From assembly GCA_023091665.1 (NCBI GenBank), contig JALJCQ010000015.1:2418001-2482000 (forward strand): a stretch of DNA of 64,000 nt, in the 5' to 3' direction. Source of the DNA: Pythium myriotylum (lineage: Eukaryota > Oomycota > Peronosporomycetes > Pythiales > Pythiaceae). Position numbers and translations under genes: made by a program. Positions 40,401 through 49,763 of this stretch are shown one piece after another. Each line of letters begins with the position of its first letter. Position 1 is the stretch's first letter. Under the pieces are notes generated by a model that saw only the letters and a list, made by a program, of their open reading frames with translations, had not been told where the DNA came from and searched no databases.

Positions 40401-41216
40401 GCTAATCGTAGCCCAGCGAGTCGTCTGACCCATTCGGTTAGTATGGGTGTCCGGCGAACTCCGGAACCGAAGAAGCATGCCTTCCACCATCTCCCATCAG
40501 TGCAAGAAGCTGGCGACGGCACAGCAGATTTGGGGCCAATCGATTCAAGTTCATGGTCTCTGCAAGATCGTGACATGCTTGAACCTCCGGATTCTCTACC
40601 GCTTCGCCGAGCTCAAAGCGCGAATCCTCCAGCCCGTGTGGCATATCGAATGCCCCCCAGCCCAGTTGAACAGTCAAGAGCTAATCGACCGCTCCTTCCT
40701 CGCCCAAATACGTTGGGTGACCTGCTCGATCCGCACGGCGGGTACAGTCCGCCAAGCGACCAGATTCCCCATCGCAACGTTGCTCGCGTGCAAAGCGATA
40801 TGAATGTTGTCCGCAAGCCTCTCCAGCCCACCCAACAAAATCGTGCGAGCTCCCCGACGAATAACCAACCAGTTCATCGCGTCCCTAGCTCTGTCGAATA
40901 TCGCAATGCTCCGCCAATGCAACGTCAGGATACTCGTGGGAACCAGAGTATGGGAGGAATCTACGGCGACAGCAAGATCGACTTGAAGCAAGAGATCCTG
41001 GTTGGTATGCAGCGTCGCAACTCCACACGCCCTGTAAGCTACCCTGATCACCAGAAGCAACGGAACTCTGGCGACGAGAACAGCAAGCTTTTCGGCAGCA
41101 TCCCGACCCCCGAGCACTCGGGTCACGAAGAAGTGTACGAATACGACGAGAATGAGGACATCCTCTCCCACCTGCCGAGGGAGCGCGAGTCCAAGCACCC
41201 CGCGATCACATTATAG
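37488..41216 (+). CDS. Armadillo-repeat protein with disordered C-terminal tail
   Basis: A 1242-aa single-exon protein. The start at 37,488 (context GACCATGG) is preferred over the in-frame ATG at 37,131. About 19 armadillo repeats run from roughly residue 65 to 880, with the repeating pattern ANLAWNNxxNQxxIxxxGGIPxLVxLLxxGSxxQKxxAAxAL. Such arrays form a right-handed superhelix used for protein binding, as in Vac8, beta-catenin and plant ARM proteins. The remaining ~360 residues are Ser/Pro/Arg/Gln-rich and look disordered, ending in an acidic stretch (EVYEYDENEDILSH). There is no membrane segment. The first ~500 bases are extremely GC-rich compared with the rest. Likely a scaffold; partners unknown. 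Confidence 0.9.
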   Translation: MAAARERHRSRRSLLSSSSSMVAAPLAAPVRDGAVALPNVPHVVTLGGARVVLWDTTKRRADRLASDHVQALVSLLVVGSDKQREDVAAILANAACDRANRRAIAAAGALPLLVSALAKPESKPKSLVGKLTRALANLAWQNEENQRQIEASGGVEVLVDILANGGDVDLQDEAATALSHLMDHREVAVRVENGPSGETLHTLTQNGSDTQSAQATWLLTKIASYNMKEEEVQADIPALVDLLTGGSSSDFSKRAVAVLRRLSHDVKHKSEIVVAGGLPPLIGLLKYGTEKQRVDAAWTLGHLAWNAFSEAQIANAGAIPALVDLLLSSNVREREGAVWALRHLSGTSDNRTRIATTPTGIDSLVHSVRSAGSPCEREHAIATLKNLACNSDNQTTIGAAGAIPLLVSVLTKGTPSQIEQALATLRNLVRNHTENQLKLSVAGGIRPLVSLLSSGSEIQRIHAAATLANTASDPEAQNEIVAEGALPPLLTLTESYRPLLLEQVALLARNLIWCNEAIQGRIGASGVIRRIVVMLRSEHDGLKKQAAAVLRNLAWQHPVNQDRIRESRGIPTLVTILGIGTTGQREQAAGAIANLAWNNPVIQEEVAQSNGLALLADLTSRGNEKVQKQATLALRQFVFDETNKVQVAAPSVIPSLVRLLASGPTATHQQQATWALANLACNPDNKLEIVASGGIRPLVEVLTTGSSSQKQYAASAIANLACNHDHKLRILGAKGIAPLVELVANGADGQKKQAAWALRNIAWNCSEGQAAIAGAGGIPALVQLVRVGSDSQKEHAAAAIANLACLEDNHIRIAAAGGIQAMVKLAERGTDGQKQQAAWAMANLAVSPSARAAIIDAGGVVALQNMVANGNSDQKRGASAALTRIRDPGTSSEVTNESHAVFRSISDGSEESDRSHREMIRPPSMRANGSTDQRRPSQQPQEIKLGRALYRSVGSVPEIITRSPPNAGEPGANRSPASRLTHSVSMGVRRTPEPKKHAFHHLPSVQEAGDGTADLGPIDSSSWSLQDRDMLEPPDSLPLRRAQSANPPARVAYRMPPSPVEQSRANRPLLPRPNTLGDLLDPHGGYSPPSDQIPHRNVARVQSDMNVVRKPLQPTQQNRASSPTNNQPVHRVPSSVEYRNAPPMQRQDTRGNQSMGGIYGDSKIDLKQEILVGMQRRNSTRPVSYPDHQKQRNSGDENSKLFGSIPTPEHSGHEEVYEYDENEDILSHLPRERESKHPAITL

Positions 41217-41692
41217 ATGAACAAGCCTGTAGGACTCCCCCAGATACCAATAGCAAGTCTGAGAACTCACCTAACGAATATACACTAGACTCGAATTCGC
41301 CCATCAAAGACGCTTGGTGGTGATCTGCCCAACATTCGATTCTGAAGGAAATCCCATCGAATTTCAGAGATGAACCCATTTACCAAGTTCAACTTCATCA
41401 AGCTATTAAAATGTCAGATAGTGTATATTTGGATCGCCCAACACACACGTCGGATCTTCCGGCACCTCTGCACGTGGGCCACCGGCCCCTTCCTGGAGCA
41501 TATCGCGCTCCGGCCCACTAAAACCCTGTGTTAATAAATATCTTATACAGGTTACCTGTTTAAATACATCAATTATAGACACACTAATCGAATCAATTTT
41601 CCTGACAACCTCTGTAACCCGATGTTGAGGTCATCCGTTCGGGAGCTCCATCTTGCCGTCGCCACCATTTCCGATCTGCTGCCGTCGCCGCC
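41217..41692. other. Spacer before the acyl-CoA dehydrogenase gene
   Basis: Contains a foldable stretch (GTGGGCC...GGCCCAC with an inner GGAGC/GCTCC pair, about 41,474-41,519) downstream of the armadillo gene. No gene seen. Confidence 0.4.
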
Positions 41693-43064
41693 ATGCTCGC
41701 CAAGTCTCTCCAGCGCGCCGCTCGCCTCGCGTACGTCGCCTCTCCCTCTCGCCATCTCTCCGCCTCCTCTTCTCACGCGCTCTCGCCCCGTGCGCAGGCT
41801 CCCCACGGCGCAAAAGCGCAGCGTGAGCTACCTCTCGGAGCTGCCCGAGGAGCACGCCATGCTCCGTGACATGTGCCAGCAGTACGCGGCCAAGAACCTC
41901 GCGCCGATCGCCGGCGAGCTCGACAAAGAGCACCGCTTCCCGGCCCAGCAGATCAAGGAGATCGGCGACATGGGGCTCATGGGCGTCGCCGTCGAGGAAA
42001 AGTACGGCGGCGCCGGGCTCGACTACCTCGCCTACGCCATCGCCATGGAGGAGATCAGCCGCGGCTGCGCCTCCACGGGCGTCGTCATGAGCGTCAACAA
42101 CGTACGTGCGGGTGTTTTGGATGAGGCGGAGAGATCGGGCGAGTCATAATGGGTGATTTTTTTTGGGATCTTTGTCTTTCTCTAGTCGCTCTACTGCGCG
42201 CCTATGGAGAAGTTCGGCACCGAAGAGCAGAAGCAAAAGCACCTGACGCCGTACGCCAAGGGCGAGCTGCTCGGCTGCTTCGGCCTGAGCGAGCCGGGCA
42301 ACGGCAGTGACGCCGGTGCGGCGTCGACAACCGCCCGTGAGACCGACAAGGGCTTCGTGCTCAACGGCACCAAGGCCTGGATCACGAACGCCCACGAGGC
42401 CGACCAGGCCATCGTGTTCGCGACGACCGACAAGTCACTCAAGCACAAGGGCATCAGCGCGTTTATCGTGCCGACCAACACGCCCGGCTTCTCGCTCGGC
42501 AAGAAGGAGGACAAGCTCGGTATCCGTGCGTCGTCGACCGCGAACCTGATCTTTGAGGACTGCGAGATCCCCAAGGAGAACCTGCTCGGCAAGCTTGGCG
42601 AGGGTTTCAAGATCGCCATGATCACGCTCGACGCCGGTCGTATCGGTATCGCCGCTCAGGCGCTTGGCATTGCCCAGGCCTCGTACGACTGTGCGATCGC
42701 GTACGCGCAGACGCGCAAGACTTTCAACGTGCCGATCGCCAAGAACCCGATCATCCAGAGCAAGCTGGCGCGCATGGCTCTTGAGATCGAGGCCGCTCGC
42801 CTGCTCACGTGGAAGGCTGCCGCTGAGAAGGACAGCGGCCGTCCGTACACGAAGACTGCTGCGATGGCCAAGCTGAAGGCCTCGGAGGCCGCGACGATGT
42901 GCTCGCACCAGGCGATCCAGATCCTCGGCGGTATGGGCTACGTGTCGGACATGCCGGCTGAGCGCCACTACCGTGACGCTCGTATCACGGAGATCTACGA
43001 AGGCACGTCCGAGATCCAGCACCTGGTCATTGCTGGCGCACTCAACAAGGAGTTCAACGCATAA
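41693..43064 (+). CDS. ACADS: Short-chain (butyryl) acyl-CoA dehydrogenase, mitochondrial
   Basis: A FAD enzyme of mitochondrial beta-oxidation that makes the 2-enoyl-CoA and passes electrons to ETF. Three exons are proposed: 41,693-41,730, 41,798-42,101 and 42,186-43,064, with GT-AG introns of 67 and 84 nt, giving 406 aa. The N-terminus [20 protein letters not shown] is basic and amphipathic, a mitochondrial presequence. The flavin signature [15 protein letters not shown] lies near 145-158, and the catalytic Glu of IYEGTSEIQ near 386. Length and motifs fit the short-chain or short/branched-chain class better than medium- or long-chain forms; isovaleryl-type enzymes place the Glu elsewhere. 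Exon 1 is inferred from the splice sites and presequence. Confidence 0.92.
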
Positions 43065-43222
43065 ATGGGCAGTGTACAAGAGCTCTGCCGGCTCGCTCTA
43101 AAACTCGAAAATACACGACACTTCATAAAGTCCGATGGCTGGTGTTTCCTTTCATCGTAGACAGCTCTTCAATTTTGAACTCACACTAGGCATCTTCACT
43201 TTCAAACTAAACAATCGAGTGC

Positions 43223-44179
43223 CTACATAACAATCGCGCTGATCGTGACTGCGAACACCGCAGCCATCGTCGAGAACACAATGCGAGCCGATCCAGCCGT
43301 CGGCGTGAGCGCTGGAGTCGACGCAGACTTGTCAGTGGACGGAGAGCTGTTCGAGCTGTTCGTGGACGCGGTCGACAACGCGGATGCCGGGCTACCGGTC
43401 GACTCTGAAGCGTTCGTCGCCTTATCAACCTCAGCGGAGAGACTGTCCACCGTCATTTTCTGGCCGCTCGACGGAGACGACCCAGCGGCCGATGGACCGC
43501 CAGCGGAGGTCGCAGCGCTGCCAGAAACAGGCTTGTTCAAGGTTGTAGTAATGCCTTGCCCAGAGACGGACTTCCCGGCTGCGGCACCAGAGCTCGCAGG
43601 CGACACGACGGAACCAGAGCCTGAGGCCGGAGCTGGCGCAGATTTAGAGCTCGTTGCCGGAGATCCAGGAATCGAGGGTGGATTCGCCGGACTGGAGATG
43701 GGAGCTGGCGTGGTGCCTGGTGAAGCAGGCGACGCCGGCGAGGCGCCGTCGCCCTTGGCGGTAGTGACAGGCGCGGGCGTGGAGCTATCGGCCGAGTCGC
43801 CGCTCGGCACGCAGTCGCCCGACTCGAACGCGTCGGCGAACGCGACGATGAGATCGAACGAGTCGCCCATGAACTTTTCGAGCTTGCTCCTGTTCGCCGG
43901 GTCTTCCATCACGAGGTACTGGACAGCATCGGCTTTCTGGTCCGAGAGCAGCTTGAGCTTGGTGAAGACTTGGTCTGGCGAGAGCTTGGCCCAGCCGGCG
44001 ACGTCGAGCGGCACGTCCAGGACCGCGGCCTGAAGCTGCGGATACGCCTGGACTTCCTGCGAGAGCGTCGCGAGCGAGGCCGAGAGCGTCTTCTCGAAGG
44101 ACGCGCTGAACGTCACGGGCGACTCGCCCCCCACGCGCGCGACCGCGAGCGCCACGAGCGACGCGAGCAAAAAGACCAT
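43223..44179 (-). CDS. Secreted Ser/Ala/Pro-rich (mucin-like) protein, possible GPI anchor
   Basis: A 318-aa protein. Residues 1-18 form a signal peptide (VFLLASLVALAVARVGG). A globular-looking N-terminal part (about 20-125, with one Cys in SGDCVPS) is followed by a ~150-residue low-complexity stretch rich in Ser, Ala, Pro, Thr and Gly, suited to O-glycosylation. The end (SARIVFSTMAAVFAVTISAIVM) is hydrophobic and terminal, like a GPI-attachment signal. This layout is common among oomycete cell-wall and surface proteins. It is not an elicitin: the six-cysteine pattern is missing. It is convergent with the acyl-CoA dehydrogenase gene, 158 bases apart. Function unknown. Confidence 0.85.
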   Translation of the reverse strand: MVFLLASLVALAVARVGGESPVTFSASFEKTLSASLATLSQEVQAYPQLQAAVLDVPLDVAGWAKLSPDQVFTKLKLLSDQKADAVQYLVMEDPANRSKLEKFMGDSFDLIVAFADAFESGDCVPSGDSADSSTPAPVTTAKGDGASPASPASPGTTPAPISSPANPPSIPGSPATSSKSAPAPASGSGSVVSPASSGAAAGKSVSGQGITTTLNKPVSGSAATSAGGPSAAGSSPSSGQKMTVDSLSAEVDKATNASESTGSPASALSTASTNSSNSSPSTDKSASTPALTPTAGSARIVFSTMAAVFAVTISAIVM

Positions 44180-45585
44180 GGGCGACGGTGGTACTTGTCG
44201 GTGGGAGCCGCAAGTCGGGGAATGGCGAGCACACGATCAGAGGGTTTGGCAGATGTAGAGGCCATCGGGGCAGCGGCTCAGCTGCTGATCCGAGGATCGA
44301 CAGACGCAGCGTGTGAGGAGGTACAGGCTGTCTCCCTGCCTTGACCGAAAACACAAGGCCACGAAGAGCTGAGGAATATTGAACTGGTATTAGTTAGTTC
44401 TTCGAGTAAGTACGTAAATAATCGAGGTTTCAGTCCAGAAACGAATATGGTAAATCAGTGGATCGAGATGGATGTGCTGACTCTCTCGCGAGGGATATCA
44501 TGATCGTGGGAGGTCTCCGAATCCTGGTGGGCCATACTGAACACGAGTGAACTGTTGCCGCGTTGCAGGCACGTGTGTCGACGCGGGGGCACTGGCTCCC
44601 GCATGTAATCCCGCGCGCGGAACTTCACCATCGAAGCTTTGCGCGAAAGAGAATGACGCATCTCCGAGCGATCGCTGACTGCCGAAAACGAGCGACCTAC
44701 GAAATGACCCTTAATGGGTCAACATCGTCCTCAACGCTGGTTTATATCATCTCTCAGAGAGCTAGACTGGGTCCGCGTCACAGGTCGCCAGGTGCAGTGC
44801 ATTGGAGATGCATTTTTGTTCGTGAGGTCTGAGGCATCAGCCGGACCAAACATTTATAATTTGTGTATCCACGACGGCGTAGATCAAGATGCCCAACGAG
44901 CCGACCGATGATACGCGAAGGACCAAAATGTCACTGGAAGTGTACAAAGCTTGAATCTCTGCTATGTTTGGTCAAATGGAACGATCTCGGGAGTAGTGTT
45001 CGAGACAATGCAACTCATGCCATGCGCCTTGCTGACGTGGAGCTGTGGCGCCTTCGTGATAACTTACTACTTTCCCCAAACGAGGCAGTCTCCGCCACCG
45101 TCGGCATGGAGAAACGACTGACGGGCAATCATTCCGAAGTGATCGTCCTTCATTACCCGCGCCTTTGAACTCATCGGATGCAAATTGATCTCGACTTCTG
45201 TGTCGTGCTCATCAATTCTCTGTTGATACTGAGGATCTCGCAGGATTATGTGCCAGCACCCACTTTCTCCCATGCATCGAACAAACCGAATGGAATGACA
45301 GTGCTGAGGTGAGTTGATCGACATCATGCTAGACAATATTCAACCATTAAAACGGACAACCCTATCGTTTGGCAAGAAGCACCGATGTGGTAATGGATTC
45401 CGCTTCAACGTTCTGGGTTCGTATCCTTCACGTCGCATCTTACTGCCGCATGGCCGGGCAGCCATCAACCTACGATATGATTGCGTTTAGTCGAGATAAC
45501 GCTGTGGTTCGCAACCAGCACGACGTAGTTGATCTCTCAGTCGTCAATTTCCTCGAGCAGAAGCAAAGCAAGCGAACTAGCCAAG
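44180..45585. other. Spacer between the mucin-like and lipocalin-like genes
   Basis: 1.4 kb of short unrecognised frames. It serves both genes as 5' flank, since they diverge here. No other feature seen. Confidence 0.45.
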
Positions 45586-46224
45586 ATGCGATCAATCTTC
45601 ACCGCGCTTTTCCTTCTTTCAGCGGCGTCAGCGTCTGCCCAGACCTGCCCTCCCCCCGGATTCACTACCAAGCAGAATTTCAACCCATTCAGCTACTTTA
45701 GCGGGACGTGGTACACTCTTAAGCAACTCCCAACGATCAACCAGCCACCTCAGAACCGCTTTTGTGTGAAAAGCACCATGGCGTCCGAGTTCACTGACGG
45801 CGAGTTCAAGTTTTATATCGCGCGTGGCTCGAGTCGGGGCGGCGTGACTGGCAATCGCACGTCATCGTTCACGAACGGAACGATTCCGGACCTGTCGAAT
45901 CCCTCTCGTGGTCTTCTTCAACCGAACAGTTTGCCGTACTCGATCATAGAAGCTGGAACGTACGCAGATCTGTTCACAGGCCAAGCGACGTACTCGAGCG
46001 ACGGCTATGAGTGGGCCATCATCAGTGGCTCGCCACCAGCTTTCGCGAGCAATGGTGCGTGTTTGCCTGGCGTCGGACCCAACAACGCTCGAGGTGTGTG
46101 GGTGTTGAGCCGCCAGCCAGTAGTTGCTCAGGAAATTGAAGACAAGATCGCAGGAGTGGCTGCTGCCAAGGGCTACGATGTCTCAGCTCTGGATCCGATT
46201 CCCCAGGAAGGCTGCACGTACTGA
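45586..46224 (+). CDS. Secreted lipocalin-like protein
   Basis: A 212-aa protein. The start is M-R-S-I-F, which gives a clean signal peptide (MRSIFTALFLLSAASASA, cut before QTC); the upstream in-frame ATG would bury it. Mature residues begin QTCPPPGF, then YFSGTWYTLKQLP holds the first lipocalin signature (GxW with Tyr) at about 40-44. Four cysteines (near 21, 60, 165 and the C-terminal GCTY) could form two disulfides, and two or three N-glycosylation sequons (NRT, NGT) are present. Lipocalins of the apolipoprotein D/Blc group bind small hydrophobic ligands; here the ligand is unknown. The later lipocalin motifs are weak, so the fold assignment is by signature and size. Confidence 0.75.
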   Translation: MRSIFTALFLLSAASASAQTCPPPGFTTKQNFNPFSYFSGTWYTLKQLPTINQPPQNRFCVKSTMASEFTDGEFKFYIARGSSRGGVTGNRTSSFTNGTIPDLSNPSRGLLQPNSLPYSIIEAGTYADLFTGQATYSSDGYEWAIISGSPPAFASNGACLPGVGPNNARGVWVLSRQPVVAQEIEDKIAGVAAAKGYDVSALDPIPQEGCTY

Positions 46225-46325
46225 GGATCAAAACCTGAGACAGCAGGACTAACCGTGAACGGTTGAACGCCGAGACGCATCCGAATAAACATTATTTTAC
46301 AGCTTATGACGCTACGCTTGGATTA

Positions 46326-47225
46326 TCACAGGATGATTTCAACCTTCTGCGGAGTGTCATTCGGGACGACATGCGTCCGACACAGAGGGCAGGTGATGCT
46401 GGTATCGAACCACTCAATCACGCAATCTTCGTGGAAATGGTGTCCACACGGCAACTTGACCATCTTGTCTCGAGCGAGGGCTTCAAGCTGTTTCTCTTCG
46501 AGCTTCTGGAAGAATGGTTGCTCGACTTCGGCGTCGCTGTCGTCGTAGTCGTCAAGACAGATGCAGCACGTTCGCTCCGGGTGTTCTTCCCCTTGAACGA
46601 CGGATCCTTTTTCGATCGAGACGTCCTCGAGCGCGAGTACAGCTGCGGTGCGCAGCCGTTCGAGCTCTTTCTGGGACTCGGGCACCTGGAGGAACTCTTC
46701 GAGCGCGTCGTGGATCTCTTGCAAGTACTTGCCCGAGCTTGCATCGTGGCGCACTTGCGGGTTGTGGAACAAGTAGACGGCGATGTCGGCGTAGGCGTCG
46801 AGCAGCTTGCGCACGAAGGCGGCGAGTCCCCGTCGACGCTCGTCGACGATGGCGTCGTTGTCGCCGCGCATGTGCTTGCGCGGGAAGTGGGGCGCGATGG
46901 GGCGGCGCAGCGCGTTCGAGACGAGCTCAAACTCGCGCGAGTGGGCCTTGAGCTCGGCGCGCGCCTCCCACTGGCGCACGCGGCGCAGCATGGCGTCTCG
47001 GAATTGCGCAAACTCGCTGTAGCGGCGCGCGAGCAGCCACTCGTCGCCGCCGCGCAGCTGGAAGACGTAGCGCGTGCACTGGCGATGCGTCGCGACGCTC
47101 TCGGTGAGCGCGAGCGCGCGGATCTGGAGGCGGTCGACCTCGTGGTGGCGCGCCTTGAAGAGCCTGCGCGCGTGGGGCTCTCGGTAGAGCTGGATGGTGT
47201 TGGCGAAAGCCGGTGAGGAGATCAT
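46326..47225 (-). CDS. PX-RING-H2 protein, possible membrane-recruited E3 ubiquitin ligase (paralog A)
   Basis: A 299-aa protein, start M-I-S-S-P-A-F at 47,225 (upstream in-frame sequence is low quality). A PX domain (about 30-155, with RRYSEF at 68-72 typical of phosphoinositide-binding PX folds) is followed by a linker helix (EEFLQVPESQKELERLR) and a RING-H2 finger at 220-282: CCICLDD, LPCGHHFHEDC, then CPLC. PX plus RING suggests ubiquitin ligase activity on endosomal or other PI-containing membranes. It shares domain order and linker wording (VPESQKE.ER.RTA) with the paralog at 57,867-58,793. Its 3' end lies 101 bases from that of the lipocalin gene. Catalytic activity is inferred from the family. 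Confidence 0.88.
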   Translation of the reverse strand: MISSPAFANTIQLYREPHARRLFKARHHEVDRLQIRALALTESVATHRQCTRYVFQLRGGDEWLLARRYSEFAQFRDAMLRRVRQWEARAELKAHSREFELVSNALRRPIAPHFPRKHMRGDNDAIVDERRRGLAAFVRKLLDAYADIAVYLFHNPQVRHDASSGKYLQEIHDALEEFLQVPESQKELERLRTAAVLALEDVSIEKGSVVQGEEHPERTCCICLDDYDDSDAEVEQPFFQKLEEKQLEALARDKMVKLPCGHHFHEDCVIEWFDTSITCPLCRTHVVPNDTPQKVEIIL

Positions 47226-49187
47226 GGCGACGACGCGGCGGAAAGGCAAGTGAGCTCTACAGTGGTTGTTAGATGCCAAGAAGTGAGATGAGATGGGCGG
47301 GCGGCGAGAAGCAGCCAATCCGAGGCGAGCAAGCGAGAAAAAAAGAATCCAATATGGAATAAAGTATACCGAGGAAAACGAAGGAACCCTACCCGCGACT
47401 GGAGCCGAGAAAAAAGAATTCGACTTGGGATTTGTATGCGATGGAAGAAAACAGCCGGTTCGTTCGACGGAATGTCGCACGAAAAGGCCAGAAGTGGAGG
47501 TTACACTTTCCCAGTGTAACCTCGTGGCTGACTTCAGCTTACTGAAAAAATCCTATAAAGTACGAATCGGGTGTGGAATGTCGGGAAAATTGTTTGGGAG
47601 ATGGATTGTCGAGTAGCTCGATTTCAGACGCACAGTGACGCCTTTTGTCTTTCGAGCTCTCGGTGATAATACTTCGGGGTCAGCAGAAAATGGAAAACAT
47701 TCTTCTTTCCTGTTTCAGCTGGCCTCGAAGTTTGCTTTTGGAGATTGTTGAAATGCCAGCCACGCAAAAAGGCTGAAAAATCCAGCAAAACATGCCTTGG
47801 ATGATTCTAATTATCCAATCGGAGCTGCTCATCAGATCCAAGTGATGGATTCTTCGAGTGTTCAGCTGGTCGAGTTCCGACAAGATTCGTCCCCTTTCTG
47901 TGGTCTCTTTCGAGAGTGAGGGAGTACGTAGTACACGCTCCAACATGATAATACACGGTGCAAGTGTCTTTACGACTCAAAGGGTTGGGTGGCTGAGTGA
48001 CCATTCATCCATGAAGAACGTCAAGAGAGAGATTCCTCGATGAGACAGCCATTGTGTCTCACCCTCTACGAGGGACCAAGGACGCATACGACTGATAATT
48101 CCAGCTCGTCGGTGTTGGCCTTCATTTCGCTGGCCAAGTGGCGCAAGAAGCATCGACTTGCACATATATCAAGGGTTCTGTGGTCTGTGTTTATGTTGGG
48201 TGGTCTCAGCATGCGAAGGAGGGTCTCTCCCAAGGTGAAAAGAGCGTGTTGCTCAAACTAAATAAACTCGAATGCGCCAGCATGAAGCCAAAACGTCTAG
48301 CGAAACCATGCCGGATCCCAAACTAGAATAAGTGCTGGAGCCCACATATTATGCAGGCTTCTCAATGACGCACACTTTGAAAGAAATAGGCCGCTCAAGT
48401 CGTCTCATGGACCTATGGGCCATGACTCTATCAGACGATTTGATTTACGGGCCATGGATCCTGAGACAATGACTCAAGTCGAAACAATGAAGTGGCTTCT
48501 TTCAGCACGGTGCACCTGCAAATACGCACACAACAGGGAGCTGCCGTCGCTGAAATCAGTCTTCTTTCTCTCTTGCTTGATCTCAAAGCTATCAACTACA
48601 CGGTTCTCGACCAATCCGCCGACAAGTCTGAAGCCAAGCTATCATACAGCACCTCGAACGAGTCCACAATAACCTATTGGAAGTGCGATATATGTGTGAA
48701 TTGGAGAGGGAGGTGGGTTTCTGAGTGACTGAGCCGAAGGGATGACAGAGTTTAGTTTGGGTTGAGTGCCTCATGGCGTTCGGCCTCGGTCACTTGGCCG
48801 TCTGCTGCGAGGCCCTCTCTCTGGCAGTCGCGCGCGAGGCGATCCCACGAACTGGATCGGATTTCCGGCAGCTGAGACCTCTCTTTCTCTGCACGCTCTT
48901 AACGCAACGAGCTTGGGTTCGCTTGTCACGCCGCTCAGATGCACCCACTATGCACAGATTCCAGTCTCGGTTTGTGGCTCCGATCCCACTGACCACCACT
49001 CTACCATCAAATGACCATCATCCTACCAACAGCAACATTGGAGCGGCGCAATCGATCAACAATCAATTCTGTTGAGCTCTGTGGTGGGAGCCAAGCTGTC
49101 TCAGTTACGAGTGGAGCCAAGCGGACGATCGCGGCGCATGTGGCCTGACGTGGTGTCCCCCATTCCACAATCTTCCATCACCAGACC
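47226..49187. other. Spacer upstream of PX-RING A and the first MYB gene
   Basis: 2 kb. Contains an isolated perfect hairpin (47,497-47,523). The short frames show nothing recognisable. Confidence 0.45.
47497..47523. repeat. Perfect 11-bp hairpin
   Basis: GAGGTTACACT and AGTGTAACCTC separated by TTCCC, about 270 bases upstream of the PX-RING A start. It may fold as DNA or RNA; no partner motif is seen. Confidence 0.6.
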
Positions 49188-49763
49188 ATGACCACTGCCA
49201 TGCAAGCACAGACCCCATCGCACAGCGCCTCGGCCAACAGCAAGCGCCAAACGCGCCGATGGAGCCACGAGGAGCACGCACGATTTCTGCGAGGACTGGA
49301 GATGTTCCCTCATGGACCGTGGAGCAGGATTGCGGCGCTTGTGGGCACCCGCACGACGCGACAGACCATGACCCACGCCCAGAAGTACCGCGAGCGAATG
49401 GTGCGACGAGCCAACGAAGTCCAAGAGCTGTGGCTCTCGCAAGGATACTCGCAGACCCCAAATCCCGCTGCTATCCAAGATTACATGGTCGCACATCCCG
49501 AGCTGCAAATGAGTACCTCGGATCGCAACTCGTCTTCGGACGAAGACCTCATGGATGAGATTTGTCCTAGCGGAGGCGCAAGCGAACTCGACGAGCTGGA
49601 TATGCGCATCTTGATGTCGTTGCTGAGTCCGGATACAGAGGACGCCATCGAGCAGCTGATCCACGAACCAACGATGGCTGCCATGGAACTGGAAGCGGAA
49701 CAAATCGACAATACGATTTGGAGCCTTCTGTCCGATCTGGCTGATGTCCCAGACGAGGAATGA
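49188..49763 (+). CDS. MYB-like (THAQKYR-class) protein 1
   Basis: A 191-aa single-MYB-repeat protein, likely a DNA-binding transcription regulator. The repeat (25-70) reads W-S-H-E-E-H-A-R-F-L with the second Trp in FPHGPW and ends TRTTRQTMTHAQKYRER. This is the SHAQKYF class of plant CCA1-like proteins with THAQKYR in place of SHAQKYF. It lacks the N-terminal RLPP motif of its neighbours. The C-terminal half is acidic (ELDELDMRILMSLLSPDTED), like an activation or protein-contact region. Confidence 0.88.
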   Translation: MTTAMQAQTPSHSASANSKRQTRRWSHEEHARFLRGLEMFPHGPWSRIAALVGTRTTRQTMTHAQKYRERMVRRANEVQELWLSQGYSQTPNPAAIQDYMVAHPELQMSTSDRNSSSDEDLMDEICPSGGASELDELDMRILMSLLSPDTEDAIEQLIHEPTMAAMELEAEQIDNTIWSLLSDLADVPDEE

